A stretch of 64,000 nt of DNA from Nocardioides sp. T2.26MG-1. Lineage in GTDB: Bacteria > Actinomycetota > Actinomycetes > Propionibacteriales > Nocardioidaceae. A program made the translations under genes and the position numbers. Positions 47,336 through 55,611 of the stretch are shown piece after piece. The notes beneath the pieces were generated by a model, which saw only the letters and a program-made list of their open reading frames with translations, was not told where the DNA came from and did not search any database. The stretch spans positions 1 to 64,000 of the forward strand of contig NZ_CATNLZ010000002.1 of the NCBI RefSeq assembly GCF_950101795.1, in the 5' to 3' direction. The number at the start of each line of letters is the position of its first letter. Positions within the stretch are counted from its first letter, which is position 1.

Positions 47336-48166
47336 ATGGACCCGATCGAGGCGTTGGCCATGCTGGGTGGCGTCGCCACCAGCGAGGAGCTCCTGCGCTG
47401 CACCAGCCGTCGCAGGCTGCGCACGGCGCTGCGGACCGGGGCGATCGTCCGTGTCGGGCGCGGTCGTTATCAGCTCGAGGGGCTCGACGAGGCGCGCGCC
47501 GCCGCGGCCCGGCTGGGCGGTGTCGTCTCCCACCTCAGCGCTGCGCAGCTCTGGGGGTGGAAGGTCAAGATGCCGCCCCAGAAGCCGTGCGTCACCGTGC
47601 CTCGCCGCAGCTCCCGGCTCGACGCCGACGACGTCGAGCTGCACTGGGCGGATCTGCCGATCTCGGCCGTGACGCTCGGTGTCACCGACCCGTTGCAGAC
47701 GGTGATCGACTGTGCCCGGGCCTATCCGTTCGACGTGGCGCTCAGCGTGGCCGACTCCGCGGCGCGGGACGGTATCGCCCGCGAGGACCTCGTCGCGGTG
47801 GCCCTCGAGTCGCCGCGGACCGGCAGACGCAAGGCCCTGCGCGTGGCGGAGGCCGCCGACGATCGCGCGGCCAATCCCTTCGAGTCGGTGCTCCGAGCGA
47901 TCGCCGTGGAGGCCGGGCTGGACGTCGAGCCCCAACAGTGGGTCGGAGCGATCGGCCGGGCCGACCTCGTCGACCACGGTCGGCGGATCGTCATCGAGGC
48001 CGACTCGTTCGAGTTCCACTCCGACAGGGCCAGCCTGCGGCGCGACGTGCACCGCTACACGGCCTTCGTTCGTCTCGGCTACCGCGTGGTGAGGTTCACC
48101 TGGGAGGACGTGATGTTCGACCCGGCGTACGTCGCGGAGGTGCTGCGCGACCTGGTCCGCCCGTGA
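47336..48166 (+). CDS. AbiEi-like winged helix + DUF559 endonuclease-fold protein
   Basis: The 276-residue protein has an N-terminal AbiEi-type winged helix (VATSEELLRCTSRRRLRTAL, GAIVRVGRGRYQL) and a C-terminal DUF559 domain resembling the very-short-patch-repair endonuclease fold. The PD-(D/E)xK-like residues are Glu183 (NPFESVLRA), Asp210 (GRADLVDHG) and Glu221/Asp223 (IVIEADSFEFH). No AbiEii-type toxin gene is adjacent, so it is a solo gene. ATG 47336 follows a TAGGGC at 47324 with leaderless spacing. Role unknown: genome defence or DNA repair are options. Confidence 0.75.
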   Translation: MDPIEALAMLGGVATSEELLRCTSRRRLRTALRTGAIVRVGRGRYQLEGLDEARAAAARLGGVVSHLSAAQLWGWKVKMPPQKPCVTVPRRSSRLDADDVELHWADLPISAVTLGVTDPLQTVIDCARAYPFDVALSVADSAARDGIAREDLVAVALESPRTGRRKALRVAEAADDRAANPFESVLRAIAVEAGLDVEPQQWVGAIGRADLVDHGRRIVIEADSFEFHSDRASLRRDVHRYTAFVRLGYRVVRFTWEDVMFDPAYVAEVLRDLVRP

Positions 48167-48288
48167 GGACGACCCGGCCGGCGACCCGCCGCCGGTGCGG
48201 GTGCGAGCCAGGGCAAGGGTCAGGTCATCCTCACCAACCCGGTGAGGCGTGCGCAGACGCTGGTGAGCCACACCGTCGACTGCCCCGA

Positions 48289-48918
48289 TCAAGCACCCGC
48301 GCCCTCCAGCACCAGCGTCACCAGGGCCGAGGCCCGCTCGTCGATCTCAGCGTCGTCGAGCGACCGCCCGTCCAGGCGCAGCGTGAGGTTCTGGGCGAGC
48401 ACGGACCCGTAGACGCACTGACCGATCACCGGGGCCCGGTCGGGGGCGGACAGCTCGCCCCGCTGGACGGCGCGGGCCACGATCTGCTCCAGGAAGCCGG
48501 CCTGGACGTCGGTCACCGCCTCCGCGAACCCGCCCAGGCGCTGCGGCGCACCGGCGGTGTCGACGATCACCCGGAGCACGGCCCAGCCGGCGGGGTCGCG
48601 GTAGTGGCGGAACAGGTTGACCGCCAGCGCGTGCAGGTCGCCGCGCAGCGAGCCGGTGTCGACGTCGCCGAGGTCGCCGCTGTGGGTGCTGACGGCGTCG
48701 GTGAGCAGCGAGTCCTTGTCCTGCCAGCGCAGATAGACCGTCGACTTCCCGACGCCGGCGCGGCGGGCCACGCCGTCCATCGTGAACCCCGACCAGCCGT
48801 GCTCGCCGTACTCCTCGAGAGCGGCATCGATGATGCGTTGCTCAGCCCCGGGCGTGCGCGGTCGGCCGCGCGTGCGCCGTGGCGGCGATGATCCCGGGGC
48901 CCCCTGTGAGGTGGACAT
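48289..48918 (-). CDS. TetR-family transcriptional regulator
   Basis: The 209-residue protein has the TetR DNA-binding domain at ~25-75: EQRIIDAALEEYGEHGWSGF, MDGVARRAGVGKSTVYLRWQ and DKDSLLTDAV. The C-terminal ligand-binding domain is of the common TetR_C type (LRVIVDTAGAPQRLGGF). The start ATG 48918 lies in the short divergent gap to gpgS; GATTG-N11-CAATC (48918-48938) in this gap is a possible operator. Targets unknown. Confidence 0.85.
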   Translation of the reverse strand: MSTSQGAPGSSPPRRTRGRPRTPGAEQRIIDAALEEYGEHGWSGFTMDGVARRAGVGKSTVYLRWQDKDSLLTDAVSTHSGDLGDVDTGSLRGDLHALAVNLFRHYRDPAGWAVLRVIVDTAGAPQRLGGFAEAVTDVQAGFLEQIVARAVQRGELSAPDRAPVIGQCVYGSVLAQNLTLRLDGRSLDDAEIDERASALVTLVLEGAGA

Positions 48919-48981
48919 GATTGATTGAACATCACAATCTGCGCAAAGAGAGACGGATCGCCGACGTTCGCGGCCGCTCGC

Positions 48982-48987
48982 TACGCT
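48982..48987 (+). promoter_or_regulatory. -10 element giving a leaderless gpgS transcript
   Basis: TACGCT ends 7 bases before GTG 48995 and there is no ribosome site in between. Confidence 0.45.
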
Positions 48988-48994
48988 CGTCGAC

Positions 48995-49840
48995 GTGTCG
49001 GCCTGGGGCGAGAGCAACACCCACCACTGGGACGACTGGACCCTCGGCGATCTCGTCGCGGCCAAGGGCGGCCACACCGTGAGCCTCGTCGTCCCCGCGC
49101 GCAACGAGGCCGCGACGGTGGGCGACGTGGTCACCCGGGTGCGCGCGGCGCTGGTCGACACCGTCGCGCTGCTCGACGAGATCGTGGTCATCGACTCCGA
49201 CTCGACCGACGACACCTACGACGTCGCCACCGACGCCGGCGCGGTCGTCCACCGCTCCGCCGAGATCCGCCCCGACCTCGGCAGCGTGCCCGGCAAGGGC
49301 GAGGCGATGTGGAAGTCGCTGTTCGTCACCGGCGGCGACGTGATCGTGTTCATGGACGCCGACCTGCTCGACTGGGACACCCACTTCGTGCCCGGGCTGC
49401 TCGGGCCGCTGCTCACCCGCCCGGAGGTCGCGCTGGTCAAGGGCTTCTACGAGCGGCCGATGGGCTCCGGCGAGGCCGCGGTGCCGTTCGAGGGCGGCCG
49501 GGTCACCGAGCTGGTCGCCCGGCCGCTGATCCGGCTGCTGTTCCCCGAGCTCGCGGGGCTGCACCAGCCGCTGGCGGGGGAGTGGGCCGTACGCCGGGAG
49601 CTGTTCGAGCAGCTCAGCGTGCCGACCGGCTACGCCGTCGAGCTGGCCGCGCTCGTCGACACCGTGCGCGCCCGCGGCCTCGAGGCGCTCGCCCAGGTCG
49701 ACCTCGGCACCCGCGCCCACCGCCACCAGTCGCTGCGCGACCTCAGCGGCATGTCGGCGCAGATCCTCGCCGCCGCGCTGGCCCGCGTCGGCACCGGCTC
49801 CGGCACCGACGAGCGGCCGCCGGCGGTGAGCCTCCGATGA
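48995..49840 (+). CDS. gpgS: Glucosyl-3-phosphoglycerate synthase
   Basis: The 281-residue GT-A enzyme shows VSLVVPARNEAATVGDVV, EIVVIDSDSTDDTYDVA, GKGEAMWKSLFVTGGDVIVF, MDADLLDW and GEWAVRRELFEQL with PTGYAVELAALVDT, the pattern of GpgS (Rv1208 type). It moves glucose from UDP- or ADP-glucose to 3-phosphoglycerate, the first step to glucosylglycerate and methylglucose lipopolysaccharides. The start GTG 48995 is probably leaderless. It leads a four-gene operon with a FolP2-type protein, as in mycobacteria where the two are also adjacent. Confidence 0.92.
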   Translation: MSAWGESNTHHWDDWTLGDLVAAKGGHTVSLVVPARNEAATVGDVVTRVRAALVDTVALLDEIVVIDSDSTDDTYDVATDAGAVVHRSAEIRPDLGSVPGKGEAMWKSLFVTGGDVIVFMDADLLDWDTHFVPGLLGPLLTRPEVALVKGFYERPMGSGEAAVPFEGGRVTELVARPLIRLLFPELAGLHQPLAGEWAVRRELFEQLSVPTGYAVELAALVDTVRARGLEALAQVDLGTRAHRHQSLRDLSGMSAQILAAALARVGTGSGTDERPPAVSLR

Positions 49841-50700
49841 CCCTCCGGCTGGGCCGGCACACGTTCCCCGACGAGGCGACGCTGATGATGGCGATCGTCA
49901 ACCGCACCCCCGACTCCTTCTACGACAAGGGCGCCACCTGGGCCGAGGACAAGGCCTTCGAGCGGGTCGCGCTGGTCGCCGCCCAGGGCGCCGAGATCGT
50001 GGACATCGGCGGCATCAAGGCCGCGCCCGGGGTCGAGATCGGCGCGGCCGAGGAGAAGGCCCGCGTCGTCGACTTCGTCGCCCGGGTGCGCGAGTCGTTC
50101 CCCGAGCTGGTGATCTCGGTCGACACCTGGCGCGCCGAGGTCGGCCGCGCCGCCTGCGCGGCGGGCGCCGACGTACTGAACGACGCCTGGGGCGGCGCCG
50201 ACCCCGAGCTCGTCGACGCGGCCGCCGAGGCCGGCGCCGCGATCGTCTGCACCCACACCGGCGGGGTCACCCCGCGGACCCGGCCCTACCGCCTCGAGTA
50301 CGACGACGTGGTGGCCGCCGCGATCTCCGACACCGTCGCCTACGCCGAGCGGGCGATCGCCGCCGGCGTCGACCCGGCCTCGGTGGTGATCGACCCCGCC
50401 CACGACTTCGGCAAGAACACCTTCCACTCCCTCGAGGTCACCCGCCGCCTCGGCGAGATGGTCGCCACCGGCTACCCGGTGCTGGTGTCGCTGTCCAACA
50501 AGGACTTCGTCGGCGAGACCCTCGACGTACCCGTCGGCCAACGCCTCACCGGCACCCTCGCCGCCACCGCGGTCTGCGCGCTCGCCGGCGCCCGGATCTA
50601 CCGCGTGCACGAGGTCGTCGAGACCCGCCAGACCGTCGACATGGTCTCCTCCATCGCGGGGCGCCGCCCGCCGAAGCGCGCGATCCGGGGGCTGCAATGA
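49837..50700 (+). CDS. folP2: FolP2-type dihydropteroate synthase paralogue
   Basis: The 287-residue protein has the FolP fold: LMMAIVNRTPDSFYDKGATW, EIVDIGGIKAAPGVEI, VISVDTWRAEVGRAAC, VLNDAWGGAD and VVIDPAHDFGKNT. The variant MAIVNRTPDSFYDKG and association with gpgS point to FolP2 (Rv1207 type), which in mycobacteria was not found to make dihydropteroate. Its true reaction is unknown. ATG 49837 overlaps the gpgS stop in ATGA. Confidence 0.88.
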   Translation: MTLRLGRHTFPDEATLMMAIVNRTPDSFYDKGATWAEDKAFERVALVAAQGAEIVDIGGIKAAPGVEIGAAEEKARVVDFVARVRESFPELVISVDTWRAEVGRAACAAGADVLNDAWGGADPELVDAAAEAGAAIVCTHTGGVTPRTRPYRLEYDDVVAAAISDTVAYAERAIAAGVDPASVVIDPAHDFGKNTFHSLEVTRRLGEMVATGYPVLVSLSNKDFVGETLDVPVGQRLTGTLAATAVCALAGARIYRVHEVVETRQTVDMVSSIAGRRPPKRAIRGLQ

Positions 50701-51200
50701 AGGTCGTCCTCGTCCCGGGCGTCCTCGCGCTGCTGCCGGAGTACGCCGGCCTCGACGACCCGGTCGCCGAGCTGCGGGCCGCGTGCCTGGCCGCGGTGCG
50801 GTGGCTGGGGGCCGACCCGGTGGTCCTGGCCGACCCGCAGGGGGAGCGGGTGGCGCGGGCGCTGCTGGACGCTGCGGGTGGCTTCGAGACGGTTGCCGCC
50901 CAACCTCCTCAACCACCGGTGCTCGTCGTCGGGAACGGCAGCGCGAAGCGCAGCGAGAGGGCCCCCGGGCACCTCGACGAGCGGTCGCACCCCTTCGACG
51001 ACGCGCTCGGCGCCGCGCTGCGGGCCGGGCGGCCCGAGGTCGACGCCGCGCTGGCCGCGGAGCTGTGGGCGAGCGTGGCCGGCATCGTGCGGATGGCCGA
51101 CCTCGGCGGGCCGGCCGGGCTCGGCGAGGCGACCGTGGACTACGACGACGACCCGTTCGGCGTGCAGTACTGGGTGATGCGATGGGAGTGGGAGCGATGA
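50697..51200 (+). CDS. LigB-like (class III dioxygenase fold) small protein
   Basis: The 167-residue protein contains VLVVGNGSAKRSERAPGHLD followed by ERSHPFDDALGAALRAGRPE, the pattern of uncharacterised actinobacterial LigB-like proteins. The N terminus (MKVVLVPGVLALLPEYAGL) is consistent with the start of that fold. The His ligands of true extradiol dioxygenases are not evident, so enzymatic activity is doubtful. ATG 50697 overlaps the folP2 stop (ATGA), and its own stop overlaps the next start likewise. Confidence 0.6.
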   Translation: MKVVLVPGVLALLPEYAGLDDPVAELRAACLAAVRWLGADPVVLADPQGERVARALLDAAGGFETVAAQPPQPPVLVVGNGSAKRSERAPGHLDERSHPFDDALGAALRAGRPEVDAALAAELWASVAGIVRMADLGGPAGLGEATVDYDDDPFGVQYWVMRWEWER

Positions 51201-51871
51201 GAGTCCTCGTGGGACCCGAGAGCACCGACCTGGCCGAGCTGTACGCCGTACCCCGCACCCCCTGGCTGCGGGTCAACATGGTCAGCACCGTGGACGGCGC
51301 CGCCACCGGCGAGACCGGCACCAGCGGGTCGATCAACAACGCCGCCGACAAGCAGGTCTTCGACCAGCTGCGGGCGATGGCCGACGTGATCGTCGTCGGC
51401 GCCGGGACGGTCCGGGCCGAGCGCTACGGCCCGGCCGGCAAGCCGCTCGTGGTCGTCAGCCGCCGCGGGCAGGTGCCCGACTCGCTGCGCGACGCGCCCC
51501 GCGGCTCGGTGCTGCTCGCGACCTGCGGCACCGCCGAGGGCCTCGGCGCCGCGCGCGACCTGCTCGGGGCCGAGCAGGTCCTGGTGCTCGGGTCGCACCG
51601 AGTCGACCTGCCGCTGCTCAAGCAGGTGCTCGCCGACCGCGGTTGGGGGCACGTCCTGTCCGAGGGCGGCCCGCACCTGCTGCGCGACCTGCTCGCCTCG
51701 GGCGCCGCCGACGAGCTCTGCACCACCGTGGTCCCGCGGCTGGTGGCCGGCGAGCATCCGCGGATCACCCAGGGCCCGCCGGTCGACGTACCACTGCGGC
51801 TGCACCTGCTGCTGGAGTCCGAGGGCACCCTGCTCGGACGATGGCTGACCGATAGCCCGACCGGGCAGTAG
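51197..51871 (+). CDS. RibD C-terminal-like pyrimidine reductase family protein
   Basis: The 224-residue protein resembles the reductase domain of RibD and DHFR: WLRVNMVSTVDGAATGETGT, VIVVGAGTVRAERYGP, PLVVVSRRGQVP, HVLSEGGPHLLRDLLAS and DELCTTVVPRLVAG. It would use NADPH to reduce a pteridine or pyrimidine-like substrate. Being the last gene after folP2 it hints at a pterin-like or flavin-like cofactor route. ATG 51197 overlaps the previous stop in ATGA. It is distinct from a full RibD, lacking the deaminase half. Confidence 0.8.
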   Translation: MRVLVGPESTDLAELYAVPRTPWLRVNMVSTVDGAATGETGTSGSINNAADKQVFDQLRAMADVIVVGAGTVRAERYGPAGKPLVVVSRRGQVPDSLRDAPRGSVLLATCGTAEGLGAARDLLGAEQVLVLGSHRVDLPLLKQVLADRGWGHVLSEGGPHLLRDLLASGAADELCTTVVPRLVAGEHPRITQGPPVDVPLRLHLLLESEGTLLGRWLTDSPTGQ

Positions 51872-51944
51872 GCACCGTCGCAGCCGCCCCCTAGGCTGCC
51901 GTTACCGCGCCTGACCGAGGACGCGGGTTCGAGAGGGAGACCCC

Positions 51945-54548
51945 ATGCTGCGACCGTTCCGGTTCGTCGCCGTGCTCTTCGCCCTGGCCCTGGCCGCCGC
52001 CATGCTGCCGCTGGCCTGGACGTCGGCCGACGCCGCGCCCCAGTCGGTGACCGACCCGGTGATCTACCGTCCCGCCGCCGGCTTCAAGCCGACCGGTCCG
52101 CAGGTCCGCGTGCGCCCCGATCATTACTCCGCCGTCCGCGTCGACACCGCCCAGGTGCGCGCCGCGCTCCGTGGCGCTCCGCGGGCGGGCGCCGCCGGCG
52201 CGACGGTCTTCTCGGTCCCGACCCCCTCCGGTGGCACCGAGCGCTTCGCGGTGCAGCGCACCCAGCTGATGCAGGCCGGCCTCGCCGCCGCGCACCCCGA
52301 GATCTCCACCTGGGCCGGCACCTCCCTCGACCACCCCGGCAGCACCATCGCCCTCGACGTCACCCCGATGGGCTTCCACGCGTCCGTCCGCACGGGCGGC
52401 CAGGCGGCGTGGTACGTCGACCCCGCCTACAACCGGCGCGGCACCGCGGTGCACCTCAGCTACTACGGCGGCAGCCTCGCGCGCCAGACGGAGCGGGTCG
52501 CCGAGCGTGAGCTGCCCGAGGTCCGCCGGGCGGTCGCCCAGCGGGCCGGCGCGCGCAGCCAGGACGGCGGCGGTGCGGTGGAGCAGCGCGTCTACCGGCT
52601 GGCGCTGGTGACGGACCCGTCGTACGCCGCCTACTTCGGCAGCGCCAACGTGACCGCCGAGAAGGTCACGCTGATGAACCGGGTCAACCAGATCTACAAC
52701 GACGACCTCGCGATCAACATGGTCCTCGTCGACGGCACCGACGACCTCAACCTCGACACCGTCGCCAAGGCGTCCGGGCCCAACGGCCCGTGCGGCGCCC
52801 ACCCGTGCTTCGACCCGGCCGTCGGCGACCCCGACTCGGACGACTACGTGCCGGGCCAGCTCGACTACTGCGACGTGCCCGGGCTGGTGCGCAACCAGGT
52901 CGTGCTCGGCCAGATCATCGGCGCCTCCAACTACGACATCGGCCACCTGATGCTCGGCGTCAACGGCGGCGGCATCGCCGGCCTCGGCGTCGTCGGCAGC
53001 ATCGAGAAGGGCCTGGGCTGCACCGGCCTGCCCGACCCGACCGGCGACTTCATGGCGATCGACTACGTCGCCCACGAGATGGGCCACCAGTTCGGCGGCA
53101 ACCACACCTTCAACGGCGTCCAGAACGCCTGCTCGGGCGGCAACCGCAACGGCGGCACCTCGGTCGAGCCGGGCTCCGGCTCCTCGGTGATGGCGTACGC
53201 CGGCATCTGCCTGCAGGACGACCTGCAGCCACACACCGACCCCTACTTCTCCCAGCGCACGCTCGACGAGGTCGGGGCCTACACCAGCGGCACCGCGCTC
53301 TCCCCGGTCGAGGTGCAGCACGTCTCGCTCACCGGCTTCGACACCGACGGCGACTCGATCCGCATCGCCTACCCCGGCGGCGGCGCCCCGGTCACGCTGA
53401 CCCGCGGCTCGACGTACAACGCCGCCGCCATCGAGACCGCCGTCGAGGCGCTCACCGGCACGGACGTGACGATCACCGGCTGGGGCTACGACCCCTACGC
53501 GGACCCGGAGACCTACCCCGCGCCGCTGACCGCGCCCGACGACACCGGCTTCCAGGTGATCTTCGCCGGCGACGCCGACCCGTACACCGAGCACAGCGAC
53601 CGGACCGACGTGGACGCCCTCCAGGTCAGCAGCACCTCGGCCGGGGTCGGCGCGTTCGTGGGCGAGACCGCCCAGGGCGGCGAGCCGGGCAACCACGGCT
53701 TCGCGATCAACCCGACCGACAACCACGACCCCGTGGTCACGGCGCCGCCGACCCGGACCATCCCGACCCGCACGCCGTTCACGCTCACCGGGTCCGGCAC
53801 GGACCCCGACGGCGACAGCCTGGTCTACCTGTGGGAGCAGAACGACGACGCCGGCGGCCACCCGGGCACGGCGCTGGTCAGCAACCGCAAGCGGTGGGGT
53901 CCGCTGTTCCGGGTGTTCGGCACCTGGGCGAAGGTCACCGACGCCGGCACCCTCCAGTACGGCTCGCCGGGGGAGAACCTCGCCACCGCCAGCACCACGC
54001 GGACCTTCCCGGACCTTGCCCAGATCCTGCAGGGCGCCACCAACGCCCGCACCGGCAAGTGCGGGCGCGTCCCGGCGCTGCCCGACAACCTCGACAACTA
54101 CGTCCCGGTCAAGCGGCAGCCGCGCAACTGCTACTCGGAGTTCCTGCCCACCTCCGACTACCGCTCGGCGATGCACTTCCGCCTGACCGCGCGCGACCAG
54201 CGTCCGGGCGGCGGGGGCGTCGGGTACGACGAGGTCACGATCAAGGTCGCCCGCAACGCCGGGCCGTTCCTGGTCTCCTCGTTCCGCGACGGCGGCCTGG
54301 TCAAGGGCGGCTCGAAGCAGGTCGTCACCTGGCAGGTCAACGGCACCCGCTGGATGGCCCCTCGGGTCCGGTTCGTGCTCTCGACCGACAACGGCCGGAC
54401 GTTCAGCCGGGTGCTGGGCGTCACCCGCAACGACGGGTGGGCCCGCGTGCGGTTCCCGAAGGTGAGCACCGGCCGCGCCTGGCTCAAGATCGAGGCGGTC
54501 GGCAACTACTTCTTCGACATCAGCGACCACTCCTTCCGGATCCGGTAA
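51945..54548 (+). CDS. Secreted reprolysin-like zinc metalloprotease
   Basis: The 867-residue protein has a signal peptide (FVAVLFALALAAAMLPLAW, cut near ADA), a ~190-residue propeptide-like region, then a metzincin domain: YVAHEMGHQFGGNHTF supplies the three His ligands and Glu, and SVMAYAGIC the Met-turn. Downstream are Ig/cadherin-like segments (TGFDTDGDSIRIAYPG, LTGSGTDPDGDSLVYLWEQN), and a C-terminal beta module (VTWQVNGTRW, LSTDNGRTFSRVL). It should act outside the cell on proteins. ATG 51945 has GAGAGGGAG upstream; TAGGCT at 51892 could be the -10. Followed by palindromic element copy 3. Confidence 0.9.
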   Translation: MLRPFRFVAVLFALALAAAMLPLAWTSADAAPQSVTDPVIYRPAAGFKPTGPQVRVRPDHYSAVRVDTAQVRAALRGAPRAGAAGATVFSVPTPSGGTERFAVQRTQLMQAGLAAAHPEISTWAGTSLDHPGSTIALDVTPMGFHASVRTGGQAAWYVDPAYNRRGTAVHLSYYGGSLARQTERVAERELPEVRRAVAQRAGARSQDGGGAVEQRVYRLALVTDPSYAAYFGSANVTAEKVTLMNRVNQIYNDDLAINMVLVDGTDDLNLDTVAKASGPNGPCGAHPCFDPAVGDPDSDDYVPGQLDYCDVPGLVRNQVVLGQIIGASNYDIGHLMLGVNGGGIAGLGVVGSIEKGLGCTGLPDPTGDFMAIDYVAHEMGHQFGGNHTFNGVQNACSGGNRNGGTSVEPGSGSSVMAYAGICLQDDLQPHTDPYFSQRTLDEVGAYTSGTALSPVEVQHVSLTGFDTDGDSIRIAYPGGGAPVTLTRGSTYNAAAIETAVEALTGTDVTITGWGYDPYADPETYPAPLTAPDDTGFQVIFAGDADPYTEHSDRTDVDALQVSSTSAGVGAFVGETAQGGEPGNHGFAINPTDNHDPVVTAPPTRTIPTRTPFTLTGSGTDPDGDSLVYLWEQNDDAGGHPGTALVSNRKRWGPLFRVFGTWAKVTDAGTLQYGSPGENLATASTTRTFPDLAQILQGATNARTGKCGRVPALPDNLDNYVPVKRQPRNCYSEFLPTSDYRSAMHFRLTARDQRPGGGGVGYDEVTIKVARNAGPFLVSSFRDGGLVKGGSKQVVTWQVNGTRWMAPRVRFVLSTDNGRTFSRVLGVTRNDGWARVRFPKVSTGRAWLKIEAVGNYFFDISDHSFRIR

Positions 54549-54560
54549 CGCTCCGTCTGG

Positions 54561-54623
54561 GATAGTCCCTGACGATCGGGCCCCTCCCGGGGCGATCCCG
54601 GGGCCCGTTCGTCAGGGAGTACC
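54561..54623. repeat. Palindromic intergenic element, copy 3 (inverted, degenerate)
   Basis: Arms 54561-54583 and 54601-54623 match the elements at 39513 and 43598 but three of 23 pairs are broken. The centre reads GCGATCCC, the reverse complement of the GGGATCGC in copy 2, so this copy lies in the opposite orientation. It begins 12 bases after the protease stop. Confidence 0.8.
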
Positions 54624-54648
54624 GCCCACGAGAGGACGGAGCGCGCCG

Positions 54649-55551
54649 ATGGACGTCGGGATGACCCTGCCGGTGATGGAGCCCGACCTGTGGGCGAGCG
54701 GGCCCGGGCCGGAGACGCTCGAGACCTGGGCGCGGGCGGTCGACGCGGGACCGTACTCCTCGGTGTGCTTCGGGGAGCGGATGACGTTCGACAACCCGGA
54801 CGCGCTGACCCTGCTCGGGGCGGTCGCGGCGTGGACGTCGCGGGTGCGCGTGGTGACGACCGTGGTGGTCCCGCAGCTGCACGCCCCGGTCCCGCTCGCG
54901 AAGGCACTGGCCACCGGTGACCGGCTCGCCGGCGGCCGGCTGTCCGTGGGGCTCGGGGTGGGCGGGCGCGAGGAGGACTACCGCGCAGCCGGCGCCGACT
55001 GGTCGACCCACACGATGGCCGCGATGGCCGACCGGGTCGCGACCCTGCGCCGGGTCTGGGCCGGCGAGCGGGTCACGGCCGCCGTACGCCCGGTCGGGCC
55101 GCCGCCGGTGCAGCCCGGGGGCCCCGAACTGCTGGTCGGGACGGTCGGCCCGCGCACGATCCGCAGCGCCGCCCACTGGGCCGACGGCCTGGCCGGGATG
55201 TCGCTGGACCTCGACCTCGCGGAGATGGAGCGGGTCTTCACGCTGACCCGCGACGCCTGGCGCGAGGCGGGCCGACCCGAGCCGCGGGTGACGACGTCGT
55301 TCTGGTTCGCGCTCGACGACGGCGACGGGTCGGCGCGCGCCCAGGTGCACCGCCACCTGCGCCACTACATGAACTGGATCCCGGCCGAGCTGGTCGACGG
55401 CCTCGCGGCCACCGCAGGGTTCGCCGGTACGCCGGACCAGCTGCGCGCGACCCTCCGGCGCGTCGCCGACCTCGGTGCGGACGAGGTGCAGCTGATCCCG
55501 ACCGGCTCCGACCCGGCGCAGATCGAGCGGATCGCCGAGGTCATCCCCTGA
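54649..55551 (+). CDS. Luciferase-like (F420-type) oxidoreductase
   Basis: The 300-residue protein has the bacterial luciferase-like TIM barrel: GPYSSVCFGERMTFDNPDAL, VRVVTTVVVPQLHAPVPLAK, GDRLAGGRLSVGLGVGGREE and GPELLVGTVGPRTIRSAAHW. In actinobacteria most such proteins use coenzyme F420. Substrate unknown. ATG 54649 starts the fold just after the palindromic element. Confidence 0.8.
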   Translation: MDVGMTLPVMEPDLWASGPGPETLETWARAVDAGPYSSVCFGERMTFDNPDALTLLGAVAAWTSRVRVVTTVVVPQLHAPVPLAKALATGDRLAGGRLSVGLGVGGREEDYRAAGADWSTHTMAAMADRVATLRRVWAGERVTAAVRPVGPPPVQPGGPELLVGTVGPRTIRSAAHWADGLAGMSLDLDLAEMERVFTLTRDAWREAGRPEPRVTTSFWFALDDGDGSARAQVHRHLRHYMNWIPAELVDGLAATAGFAGTPDQLRATLRRVADLGADEVQLIPTGSDPAQIERIAEVIP

Positions 55552-55599
55552 TCGGGTGAGCCACCACGCCGTTCGTCTGTGGTGCCCGCGCCCAAGACC

Positions 55600-55605
55600 T
55601 ACGGT
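55600..55605 (+). promoter_or_regulatory. -10 element giving a leaderless transcript
   Basis: TACGGT ends 6 bases before GTG 55612, the best start of the membrane protein gene. Confidence 0.45.
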
Positions 55606-55611
55606 GGGCTC

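Noticed and set aside
51891..54530. 879-codon minus-strand frame opposite the metalloprotease
   Set aside because: Repetitive Gly/Val/Ala/Arg/Asp translation without motifs; the plus frame has HExxH and a signal peptide.
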